DNA from: Hymenobacter artigasi | GTDB taxonomy: Bacteria > Bacteroidota > Bacteroidia > Cytophagales > Hymenobacteraceae | Length of the DNA stretch: 64,000 nucleotides | Direction of reading: 5' to 3' | Assembly: GCF_012275535.1 (NCBI RefSeq) | Contig: NZ_JAAVTK010000014.1 | Coordinates: forward strand, 1 to 64,000 | Notes under the pieces: generated by a model | What the model was told of the DNA's origin: nothing | Seen by the model: the letters and a program-made list of their open reading frames with translations, nothing else | Databases searched by the model: none | Made by a program: the position numbers and the translations under genes | Shown: positions 39,786-46,641 of the stretch, piece by piece | Numbering within the stretch: the stretch's first letter is position 1 | How the letters are laid out: each line of letters begins with the position of its first letter

Positions 39786-40914
39786 ATAATCGTGTCATCA
39801 ATTGCTTCACCATGCGCTCTTTCCACGGCCCAAACGTGCCGGCGATGATTTCCTTGCGGGCCTCCTTCACCAGCCAGAGGTAAAACGTGAGGTTGTGGGC
39901 CGAGGCGATTTGCGGCCCCAGCATCTCCTGGCACTGAAAGAGGTGGCGCACATAGGCGCGGGTGTAGAAGTTGCTGGCCGCGCCCTCCAGCACCGGGTCA
40001 ATGGGCGTGAAATCGGTGGCAAACTTCAGGTTCGTCACGTTCATAATGCCCTGAGTGGTGAACAGCATGCCATTGCGGGCGTTGCGGGTCGGCATCACGC
40101 AGTCGAACATATCCACGCCCAATGCAATGTTTTCCAGAATGTTGGCCGGCGTGCCCACGCCCATCAGGTAGCGCGGCTTGTCCTTGGGCAAGATGTCGCA
40201 CACCAGCTCGGTCATCTCATACATCAACTCGGCCGGCTCGCCCACGCTCAGCCCGCCAATGGCATTACCGGCCCGGCCCTGCTCAGCAATAAACTCCGCC
40301 GATTTAATGCGCAAGTCTTTGAACGTGCTGCCCTGCACAATCGGGAAAAGTGCCTGCTCGTAGCCATAAAGTCCTTCGGTGCTGTCGAAGCGCGCAATGC
40401 AGCGCTTCAGCCAGCGGTGCGTCATATCGAGCGAGCGGGCGGCGTAGTCGTACTCGCAGGGCCAGGGCGTGCACTCATCAAAAGCCATGATGATATCGGC
40501 CCCAATCACACGCTGAATGTCCATCACGCCCTCGGGCGAAAATAGATGCTGGCTGCCGTCAATGTGCGAGCGGAATTTCACGCCCTCCTCCTTAATCTTC
40601 CGGGTGTTGCTGAGCGAGTACACCTGGTAGCCGCCCGAATCAGTCAGAATCGGCCGGTCCCAGCCGTTGAACTTGTGCAGGCCGCCGGCCGCCCGTAGCA
40701 CATCGAGGCCCGGGCGCAGGTAGAGGTGGTAGGTGTTGCCGAGAATAATCTGGGCCTGCACGTCGTCTTTCAGCGTGGCCTGGCTCACGGCCTTCACGGT
40801 GCCGGCCGTGCCCACGGGCATGAAAATGGGCGTTTCGATGGTGCCGTGGGCCGTTTCGAGGCGGCCGGCGCGGGCCTTGGTGGCGGGGTCTTGGGCGAGG
40901 AGGTCGAAGGTCAT
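39784..40914 (-). CDS. tgt: tRNA-guanine transglycosylase
   Basis: Exchanges G34 for preQ1 in tRNAs for Asp, Asn, His and Tyr on the queuosine pathway. 376 residues: TPIFMPVGTAGTVKAVS, the conserved D92 in TDSGGYQVYSLS, GGLSVGEP and the nucleophile region GVDMFDCVMPTRNARNG. The zinc motif normally found near residue 305 (CxCxxC) is absent: the region reads DPVLEGAASNFYTRAYVRHL. The start at 40914 gives MTFDLLAQD; the longer frame is not family sequence. TACCTTTG at 41052-41059 implies a leader of about 130 nt containing the palindrome at 40937-41034. Confidence 0.95.
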   Translation of the reverse strand: MTFDLLAQDPATKARAGRLETAHGTIETPIFMPVGTAGTVKAVSQATLKDDVQAQIILGNTYHLYLRPGLDVLRAAGGLHKFNGWDRPILTDSGGYQVYSLSNTRKIKEEGVKFRSHIDGSQHLFSPEGVMDIQRVIGADIIMAFDECTPWPCEYDYAARSLDMTHRWLKRCIARFDSTEGLYGYEQALFPIVQGSTFKDLRIKSAEFIAEQGRAGNAIGGLSVGEPAELMYEMTELVCDILPKDKPRYLMGVGTPANILENIALGVDMFDCVMPTRNARNGMLFTTQGIMNVTNLKFATDFTPIDPVLEGAASNFYTRAYVRHLFQCQEMLGPQIASAHNLTFYLWLVKEARKEIIAGTFGPWKERMVKQLMTRL

Positions 40915-40936
40915 GCGAGGGAAGCACGGGTTATTC

Positions 40937-41034
40937 AGAACGTCATGCAGAGCGCAGCGAAGCATCTTGCCCGCCACAGTAAATCTGATTACTTGTGCGG
41001 TAAAGATGCTTTGCTGCGCTCTGCATGACGTTCT
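40937..41034. repeat. long palindrome in the tgt leader
   Basis: The arms 40937-40968 and 41003-41034 match at 31 of 32 positions (AGAACGTCATGCAGAGCGCA...). The loop, read on the minus strand, carries ACAAGTAATCAGATTTACTG, the shared core. It lies between the tgt promoter and start codon, so the hairpin would be transcribed. Confidence 0.9.
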
Positions 41035-41051
41035 ATTTGCGCTACGTTCTG

Positions 41052-41088
41052 CAAAGGTAACCCGCCCGTTTCGCGCCCCGTACTTTTG
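41052..41088. promoter_or_regulatory. divergent -7 elements for tgt and GT2 genes
   Basis: 41052-41059 reads TACCTTTG on the minus strand (tgt). 41081-41088 reads TACTTTTG on the plus strand (GT2 gene, TTG start at 41112). Both match TAnnTTTG. Confidence 0.55.
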
Positions 41089-41111
41089 CAGGCTCATTCG
41101 TACCCGCCGCT

Positions 41112-42260
41112 TTGTTGCTTCCACCCGTACCCACGTCCCCGTTTTTCTGGCTTTTGTTGGCGTGCGTGCTGGTGCAGCTGTTCTACGCGGCATATTTCTT
41201 CTGGCCCTTTGCCCGCCGCGCCCCCGAAGCGCCCGCCGATGCGCCCGGTCCGGACGCCGAGCCGGTGTCCATCGTCGTTTGCGCCCGCAACGAGCTCGAC
41301 AACCTGCGCCGCCTGCTCCCGCTGCTGCTCCAGCAGGACTATCCGGCGGCATTCGAAATCGTGCTCATCGACGACCGCAGCCACGACGACACGTATCTAT
41401 ACGCCCAGCAGCTGGCCCAGTATTACCCCGAAAAAATTCGCCTCGTCACCATCGACCGCACCCCCGACAGCTTCGCGCCCAAGAAATACGCCCTCACCCT
41501 CGGCATCAAAGCCACCCGCTACGCCCGCCTGCTCTTCACCGATGCCGACTGCATCCCGGCCACCAACCAGTGGCTGCGCCTCATGCAGCGCGGCTTTGCC
41601 CAGAAAGACGGGGCCGACCTCGTCCTGGGCTTTTCCGCCTACGCCGAAGCGCCCGGCTTCCTCAATCAGCTCATCCGCTACGAAACGCTGCTCACTGCTG
41701 CTCAGTACCTCAGCTTTGCCTGGCGCGGCTGGCCCTACATGGGCGTGGGCCGCAACCTGGCCTACACCCGCGCCTGCTTCACGGCCACCAAGGGCTTTGC
41801 CTCGCACATCCGCCAGCTCTCCGGCGACGACGACCTGCTGGTGCAGGACGCCGTGCGCCAGCGCCAGCGCGTGGCCGTAGTAGCCGACCCGTCGGCCCAC
41901 ACCCTGAGCGCGCCCGCCGAAACCTGGGCCGCCTGGTGGCGCCAGAAGCGCCGGCACTTATCAGCTGGCCGTGCCTACCGCTTGCCCGACCGTTTGCGGG
42001 TGGGCACCTTCGTGCTGGCCAATATGTTGTTCTATCTGGCTACCGTTGTGCTAGTTTTTTCGCCAAACAATTGGGTACCTTTGGCAGTCGTATGGGTTCT
42101 GCGAACTTTGTTCGTAAGCGCCGTATATGCGCGTCTGAGCCAGCGGCTCGGCCAGCCCGTAATCGTCGGGCTCTTGCCGGTGCTCGATGCGGTTTATTTT
42201 TTTCAATACCTGGCCCTGGGAATCTCGCTGTTCCTTAACCGCACCCTTCGATGGAAGTAA
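41112..42260 (+). CDS. membrane glycosyltransferase family 2
   Basis: A processive-type GT2 of 382 residues. An N-terminal helix (PFFWLLLACVLVQLFYAAYF) is followed by the GT-A domain: SIVVCARNELDNLRRLLPLL, LIDDRSHDDT, the metal-binding FTDADCIPATN and GDDDLLVQDA. QKRRH after WWR is a QxxRW-like motif. Two or three C-terminal helices (LANMLFYLATVVLVF; LDAVYFFQYLALGISLFL) anchor it. The product is unknown. No ATG is available near the N-terminus, so I use the TTG at 41112, 24 nt after TACTTTTG. The 3' end overlaps the sigma factor gene by 10 bp. Confidence 0.85.
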   Translation: MLLPPVPTSPFFWLLLACVLVQLFYAAYFFWPFARRAPEAPADAPGPDAEPVSIVVCARNELDNLRRLLPLLLQQDYPAAFEIVLIDDRSHDDTYLYAQQLAQYYPEKIRLVTIDRTPDSFAPKKYALTLGIKATRYARLLFTDADCIPATNQWLRLMQRGFAQKDGADLVLGFSAYAEAPGFLNQLIRYETLLTAAQYLSFAWRGWPYMGVGRNLAYTRACFTATKGFASHIRQLSGDDDLLVQDAVRQRQRVAVVADPSAHTLSAPAETWAAWWRQKRRHLSAGRAYRLPDRLRVGTFVLANMLFYLATVVLVFSPNNWVPLAVVWVLRTLFVSAVYARLSQRLGQPVIVGLLPVLDAVYFFQYLALGISLFLNRTLRWK

Positions 42261-42874
42261 ACAACCAAGATATTCAAAAGCAGTTTTCAGCTAAAGCCAA
42301 ACACGACTTTAAGCTGATTCGCGCCGCCGTGGACCACGGCGATGAGAAGGCCTATGCCGAGCTGATGCACATCTACAAAAAGCCCGTGTACCACGTGGTG
42401 CTCAAGATGGTGCGCAACCAGGACGATGCCGAAGACCTCACCATTGAGGCCTTCGCCAAGGCTTTTCGCAACCTGCATAAGTTCAACCCCGAGTATGCGT
42501 TCAGCACCTGGCTGTTCCGCATTGCCACCAATAACTGCATCGATTTTATCCGCAAGAATAAAATCAAAACGATGTCAATTGACTCGGCCATTAAGGTTGA
42601 TAACGGCGACGAAATCACCATCGATTTCCGCGACAACGACCTGAACCCGGCCGAGCACGCCGTGCGCAACCAGAAAATCGAAATCATGCGCCACGTCGTG
42701 TCGCGCCTGCCCGATAAGTACCAGCGCCTCGTATCGTTGCGCTATTTCGACGAGCTCAGCTACGAAGAAATTGCCACCGAGCTCAAAGCCCCCCTCGGCA
42801 CCGTGAAAGCCCAGCTGCACCGCGCCCGTGAGCTGCTCTATGACATGGTGAAGCACACCAAGCAAATTATTTAA
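42251..42874 (+). CDS. RNA polymerase sigma factor, sigma-70/ECF family
   Basis: A 207-residue sigma factor. Region 2 spans about 35-110: HIYKKPVYHVVLKMVRNQDD, AEDLTIEAFAKAFRN and FSTWLFRIATNNCIDFIRK. Region 4 spans about 140-200: LPDKYQRLVSLRYFDELSYE, EIATELKAPLGTVKAQLHRA. Housekeeping-like sequence without an adjacent anti-sigma gene suggests the broadly conserved Bacteroidota sigma of this type. The gene overlaps the GT2 gene by 10 bp, so translational coupling is likely. A bidirectional terminator follows. Confidence 0.93.
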   Translation: MEVNNQDIQKQFSAKAKHDFKLIRAAVDHGDEKAYAELMHIYKKPVYHVVLKMVRNQDDAEDLTIEAFAKAFRNLHKFNPEYAFSTWLFRIATNNCIDFIRKNKIKTMSIDSAIKVDNGDEITIDFRDNDLNPAEHAVRNQKIEIMRHVVSRLPDKYQRLVSLRYFDELSYEEIATELKAPLGTVKAQLHRARELLYDMVKHTKQII

Positions 42875-42885
42875 TCGTGAAAATG

Positions 42886-42916
42886 AAAAAGCCCCGATGT
42901 GAGTCGGGGCTTTTTT
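42886..42916. terminator. bidirectional terminator between sigma and XRE genes
   Basis: AAAAAGCCCCGA pairs with TCGGGGCTTTTTT around a short loop, with A and T tracts on both sides. Confidence 0.88.
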
Positions 42917-42936
42917 ATGGATTGAACAGGCGGACT

Positions 42937-43170
42937 TTATTCGTCTGCCGCGCGCAGGTCGCGCGGGTCGGGGCGGTGTTCGAGGATTTCGGCCGGCTGG
43001 CAGTCCAGCGCCTGACATATTGCCGCCAGGGTACTGAAACGCACCGCTTTGGCTCGTCCGCTTTTCAGGATAGAAAGATTGGCGAGGGTGATGCCCACGG
43101 TTTCGGAGAGCGCGCTGAGCGTCATCTTACGGCGGGCCAGCATCACGTCGAGGTTTACGATTATGGGCAT
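42937..43170 (-). CDS. XRE-family helix-turn-helix regulator (YozG-like)
   Basis: A 77-residue DNA-binding protein made of little more than the Cro/CI fold: MLARRKMTLSALSETVGITL, ANLSILKSGRAKAVRFSTLA, AICQALDCQPAEILEH. Such short regulators typically sit beside a DUF2975 membrane protein (YoaS/YozG arrangement). Here its ATG overlaps the DUF2975 stop codon (ATGA), so translation is coupled. It is the likely binder of the repeats upstream of the operon (43917-43976). Confidence 0.9.
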   Translation of the reverse strand: MPIIVNLDVMLARRKMTLSALSETVGITLANLSILKSGRAKAVRFSTLAAICQALDCQPAEILEHRPDPRDLRAADE

Positions 43171-43886
43171 CAGATAACGAGTTCAGCCTCGCGGCTTAGT
43201 TCGACGCCGCGCTGGTACACGGCGGCAATAACGAGCAATACCAGGCCAACTTCCCAGCCCGGCAGGGTGGTTTCGGTATTGAGGCGTACGTAATGGCTAA
43301 GCGGCTCGGCTAGCCCCGGCGACTGGAACGGCGGCACCAACATCCGCACGGCCAGGTAGGCCAGCTCCTGCACAAAATTGAGCCCCAGCACCAGCAGGCC
43401 CAGCCCGCGCAGCCGCCGGGCATTGGCAAAGGTAAACGGCGTCGCCGGGGTTACGTCCAGCAGCAATTGCCACAGCAGCCAACTGCCCACCGCGAAAAAC
43501 ACCACCCACGCCAGCGACTGATAGTCGTTGGAAGCGCCTAGGTACAGGAGCGCCACCCGCCGCCACGCGTTGGGTTCGTGATAGCGCAATACCGGGGCCT
43601 GGGGGTCGGCCGCTAGGTCGAAAGAACTATTGGCCGCTAGCGGTGAATGTTGTGTGTGGCGCATCGGCCGACCATTGTAGCCATCGGCCCAGCCCGCCTG
43701 CATGTCATGAAAAGCCGAAAAGGTATTGGGAGTCGTTGTATTCAGCACAAGCTGCACGGGAGTATCGTCGATGACTGTTACCGTGCGTACCAGCAGGATG
43801 ATGGCCGCGATGCCGCCACCCAGTAGGAAAATAAATGCCAGAGGCCGGCTGAACCGAAGCAGCGAAGTCAGAGGAAGAATATGCAT
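43170..43886 (-). CDS. DUF2975 membrane protein
   Basis: A 238-residue integral membrane protein with four helices: FIFLLGGGIAAIILLVRTV, LAWVVFFAVGSWLLWQLLL, GLGLLVLGLNFVQELAYLAV and VGLVLLVIAAVYQRGVEL. A large extracytoplasmic loop lies between the first two. The pattern and the coupled XRE gene match DUF2975 (YoaS-like) proteins, whose role is unknown; a sensor-regulator pair is one idea. The ATG at 43886 begins just before the first helix. The longer frame upstream runs into the promoter region. Confidence 0.82.
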   Translation of the reverse strand: MHILPLTSLLRFSRPLAFIFLLGGGIAAIILLVRTVTVIDDTPVQLVLNTTTPNTFSAFHDMQAGWADGYNGRPMRHTQHSPLAANSSFDLAADPQAPVLRYHEPNAWRRVALLYLGASNDYQSLAWVVFFAVGSWLLWQLLLDVTPATPFTFANARRLRGLGLLVLGLNFVQELAYLAVRMLVPPFQSPGLAEPLSHYVRLNTETTLPGWEVGLVLLVIAAVYQRGVELSREAELVI

Positions 43887-43916
43887 GGAAGAAGATGGAT
43901 AAATGTTAATGCAAAG

Positions 43917-43976
43917 CAAATACATATTTATCGAAAAACAACAAATACATATCGAATAAAATTGTATTTGCATCGA
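43917..43976 (-). promoter_or_regulatory. repeated sites upstream of the DUF2975-XRE operon
   Basis: CAAATACATAT..CGA occurs at 43917-43934 and 43942-43955, 25 bp apart. A third, inverted copy (minus strand GCAAATACAAT) lies at 43961-43976. The spacing and position between DUF2975-XRE and rsmG suggest an operator for the XRE protein. Confidence 0.5.
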
Positions 43977-44098
43977 TTAGCAGCTACTGCCAAGTGCTGA
44001 GCGTACCGCGCAGACCTGTTTACCCGCAGATGCCTAAATAAGGTGATAGGACCGGCTTAGCGTACCGAAGCAGCCCCATCTTTCGCACCTTTGCACCC

Positions 44099-44716
44099 AT
44101 GAACCTCCTTCAGCACCACTTCCCCCAACTCACCCCGCAGCAGCTTGAGCTTTTTAAGCAGTTCGAAGCCGAGTTCCGCGCCACCAACGAAGCCATCAAC
44201 CTGGTGTCGCGCCCCGATATGGAGAATTTCACGGAGCGCCACGTGCTGCACTCGCTGGGCATTGCCAAAGTGGTGCAGTTTCCTAAAGGCAGCGCCGTGC
44301 TCGACGTGGGCACCGGCGGCGGCCTGCCCGGCCTGCCGCTGGCCATCCTGTTCCCCGAAGTGCACTTCCACTTGGTGGATAGCATTGGCAAAAAAATCCG
44401 CGCCGTGCAGTTCATGGCCGCCGCGCTGGGCCTGAACAACGTGACCGCCGAGCAAACCCGCGCCGAGCAGGTGCGCGCCAAGTACGACTTCGTGGTGAGC
44501 CGCGCCGTGGCCCGCCTCGCCACCTTCCACCCCTGGATAGCCCACCGCTTCAAGCCCCAGGGCGCGCCCGGTGCCGGCCTGTACTATCTCAAAGGCGGCG
44601 ACCTGACGGAGGAAATCGCCGAGTCGGGCCTGAAAGCCCGGGTAACGAACTTGAGCGACTTCTATCCGGAAGAGTTTTTCGAGACGAAAAAAGTGGTGTT
44701 TGTACCCGCGAAGTAA
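44099..44716 (+). CDS. rsmG: 16S rRNA (guanine-N7) methyltransferase
   Basis: Methylates G527 of 16S rRNA with SAM. 205 residues, GidB family: NLVSRPDMENFTERHVLHSL, motif I VLDVGTGGGLPGLPLAILFP, motif with HLVDSIGKKIRAVQFM, and the later VVSRAVARLATFHPW. All are in the standard positions. CACCTTTGCACCC precedes the ATG at 44099 and resembles the leaderless promoter arrangement. A complex inverted repeat separates it from the convergent YheT-type gene. Confidence 0.95.
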   Translation: MNLLQHHFPQLTPQQLELFKQFEAEFRATNEAINLVSRPDMENFTERHVLHSLGIAKVVQFPKGSAVLDVGTGGGLPGLPLAILFPEVHFHLVDSIGKKIRAVQFMAAALGLNNVTAEQTRAEQVRAKYDFVVSRAVARLATFHPWIAHRFKPQGAPGAGLYYLKGGDLTEEIAESGLKARVTNLSDFYPEEFFETKKVVFVPAK

Positions 44717-44744
44717 CCGGCTGTCATTGCGAGTTTAGCCGGCG

Positions 44745-44913
44745 CTGGCGCGAGTTTAGCGCAGCGTAACTCGTGCCGGCTACGAGCAGGAGGCTTTGCC
44801 TCCTGTGCCGCGCCAGCGGCAATTCGGCTTTGCACAGGCCGCGCCGTTCTGATGCGAGGCACAGCCTCGCCCAAATAGTGAGCCCGAGTTACGCTGCGCT
44901 AAACTCGCGCCAG
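44745..44913. repeat. composite inverted repeat between rsmG and YheT-type genes
   Basis: The arms 44745-44773 and 44885-44913 (CTGGCGCGAGTTTAGCGCAG...) are perfect 29-bp inverted copies. Inside lie smaller hairpins, AGGAGGC/GCCTCCT and GAGGC/GCCTC. It fills most of the gap between two convergent genes. The sequence differs from the other palindromes except for an adjacent CTGTCATTGCGAG. Confidence 0.88.
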
Positions 44914-44933
44914 TCATAAACAAGCGTTTCCGC

Positions 44934-45914
44934 CTACGCCGGCACCGCCGCCGTCAGAAATGCCACCGCCCGCCGCTCCGAATAATACTCGCCGCTGCTC
45001 TCGGCAAAGCCGACGTGCCCGCCCTCTGGCGGCGTTTCGAGGAATACGAAAGGTGAGCTGGCCGCCACCTCCCGCGGATAGCAGGAAGCCGGCAAAAACG
45101 GGTCGTTCTGCGCATTCACCAGCAGCGTGGGCACCTTGATGCCGCTGAGGTAGCGGCCCGAGCTGGCATACTGGTAGTAGGCATCGGCCGAATCGAAGCC
45201 GTGCATGGGCGCGGTGTATTTGTCATCGAACTGCTGGAAATCGCGCAATTCCTCAATCCCCTCCAGGTCGACCTGGCCGGGCAGCAGCTCGGCCTTAGCC
45301 CGCACTTTCTCGCGCAGCGATTTCAGAAAGCGGCGCAGGTACACCTGGTTTTGCAGCCGCCCGATATGCACCGAGCTGGCCTGCAAATCTGTCGGCACGG
45401 AGAATACTGCCGCCCGCTGCACCTCGGCCGGTACGCGGGCCGCGTCTTCACCCAGGTACTTCAGCGTCACGTTGCCACCCGCCGAGAAGCCCAACAGGTA
45501 GGCCCGCTGGTAGCGGCCGGTGGCCAGCGCGTGGCGCAGCACTAGGTCCAGGTCCTCGGTGTCGCCGAGGTGGTAGGAGCGGAGCAGGCGGTTCATCTCG
45601 CCGCCGCAGCTGCGGTAGTTCCAGGCCAGCGCGTCGAGGCCGGCGCGGTTGAGGGCGCGCACCATGCCGCGCATGTAGGGCCGCGAGGCGTCGCCCTCCA
45701 GGCCGTGTGACACGATGGCGAGGCCATTAATAGGCCGGTGTTCGGGCAGGCGGCTCCAGTCCAGGTTCAGGAAATCGCCGTCGGGCAGCTCCAGGCGCTC
45801 GCGCTGGTAGGCCACGTCGGGCACGGTGCGCCACAGGCTGGGCACAATGGTCTGTAAATGACCATTGAACAGGTAAAACGGCGACTGATAATGGGTTTCG
45901 GCAACGAGCGGCAT
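44934..45914 (-). CDS. YheT-type alpha/beta hydrolase
   Basis: A 326-residue hydrolase of the YheT/embryogenesis-associated family. FNGHLQTIVPSLWR at the N-terminus is the family signature. The nucleophile is S144 in LGFSAGGNVT. The acid is in VNAQNDPFLP and the His in PEGGHVGF, completing the triad. Carboxylesterase activity is likely; the substrate is unknown. The upstream 275 bp (45915-46189) hold the divergent rpsT promoter and no other gene. Confidence 0.92.
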   Translation of the reverse strand: MPLVAETHYQSPFYLFNGHLQTIVPSLWRTVPDVAYQRERLELPDGDFLNLDWSRLPEHRPINGLAIVSHGLEGDASRPYMRGMVRALNRAGLDALAWNYRSCGGEMNRLLRSYHLGDTEDLDLVLRHALATGRYQRAYLLGFSAGGNVTLKYLGEDAARVPAEVQRAAVFSVPTDLQASSVHIGRLQNQVYLRRFLKSLREKVRAKAELLPGQVDLEGIEELRDFQQFDDKYTAPMHGFDSADAYYQYASSGRYLSGIKVPTLLVNAQNDPFLPASCYPREVAASSPFVFLETPPEGGHVGFAESSGEYYSERRAVAFLTAAVPA

Positions 45915-46108
45915 GGCACGGAGGGGCTGGGAGTGGCTGGGCGCGCTGGGTGGGAGGGGAGGTTTGGTAAAGTTCGCACCTAATCGGCATGCATACTAAT
46001 TTAGCTGCCTGAAAGTGAATTTGGAATGAGTATTGGCTGTTTTGAGAGGGACTGTGATTTTCGCAACGAAATAGAATACGCATTGGCTCAAGATTTTTGG
46101 CGGTAGGG

Positions 46109-46139
46109 TTTGAATTTGTCAGACGGATTCGTACCTTTG
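46109..46139 (+). promoter_or_regulatory. consensus promoter of rpsT
   Basis: TTTG (46109-46112), a 19-nt spacer and TACCTTTG (46132-46139) match the Bacteroidota housekeeping promoter exactly. The leader to the ATG at 46190 would be about 43 nt. This is the clearest promoter in the window. Confidence 0.75.
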
Positions 46140-46189
46140 CCCTCCCAAACACAGAACTCAAGCATAACGCTCCTATATATTTCCTGCTC

Positions 46190-46441
46190 ATGGCAAACCA
46201 TAAGTCGGCCCTCAAGCGCATCCGCAGCAACGAAGCCAAGCGCGTGTTGAACCGTTACCAGCACAAATCCACCCGCACGGCTATCAAAAAGCTCCGTACG
46301 ACGACCGACAAAACGGCTGCCCAAGAGCTGCTGAAGAAGGTGACTTCGATGCTGGACCGTCTGGCCAAGAAGAACATCATCCACAAGAACAAAGCTGCTA
46401 ACAACAAAAGCAAGCTGACAAAGCTCGTCAACGCGCTTTAG
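46190..46441 (+). CDS. rpsT: 30S ribosomal protein S20
   Basis: Binds 16S rRNA at the base of the small subunit. 83 basic residues, the three-helix S20 fold: MANHKSALKRIRSNEAKRVL, STRTAIKKLRTTTDKTAAQE, LAKKNIIHKNKAANNKSKL. The ATG at 46190 gives the canonical MANHKSALKR start; the 31-residue upstream extension is leader. It is a single gene with a consensus promoter and a strong terminator. Confidence 0.97.
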   Translation: MANHKSALKRIRSNEAKRVLNRYQHKSTRTAIKKLRTTTDKTAAQELLKKVTSMLDRLAKKNIIHKNKAANNKSKLTKLVNAL

Positions 46442-46503
46442 TGCGAGACGAGCCTAGCGAGGCCAGACTGCGCCGCCCCAAGGTCTGGTCTCGCGCTCCT
46501 TAC

Positions 46504-46537
46504 AAAAAGCCCTGCTCAATTTTGAGCAGGGCTTTTT
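46504..46537 (+). terminator. intrinsic terminator of rpsT
   Basis: AAAAAGCCCTGCTCAA pairs with TTGAGCAGGGCTTTTT around a 2-nt loop. An additional CCAGAC/GTCTGG hairpin lies just upstream. Confidence 0.9.
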
Positions 46538-46641
46538 GCGTGTAAATAGGTCTTTGAGCGGGGTGATATAGATTTATTCGGGAGTCATCGGACGAGTACT
46601 TACCTTACGGGCAGTATTCCACATCGTCCTACCCCCGTACC

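Noticed and set aside
40733..42238. 501-codon frame overlapping the GT2 gene
   Set aside because: Different frame of the GT2 gene; Arg/Pro-rich shadow that also runs through the tgt leader palindrome.
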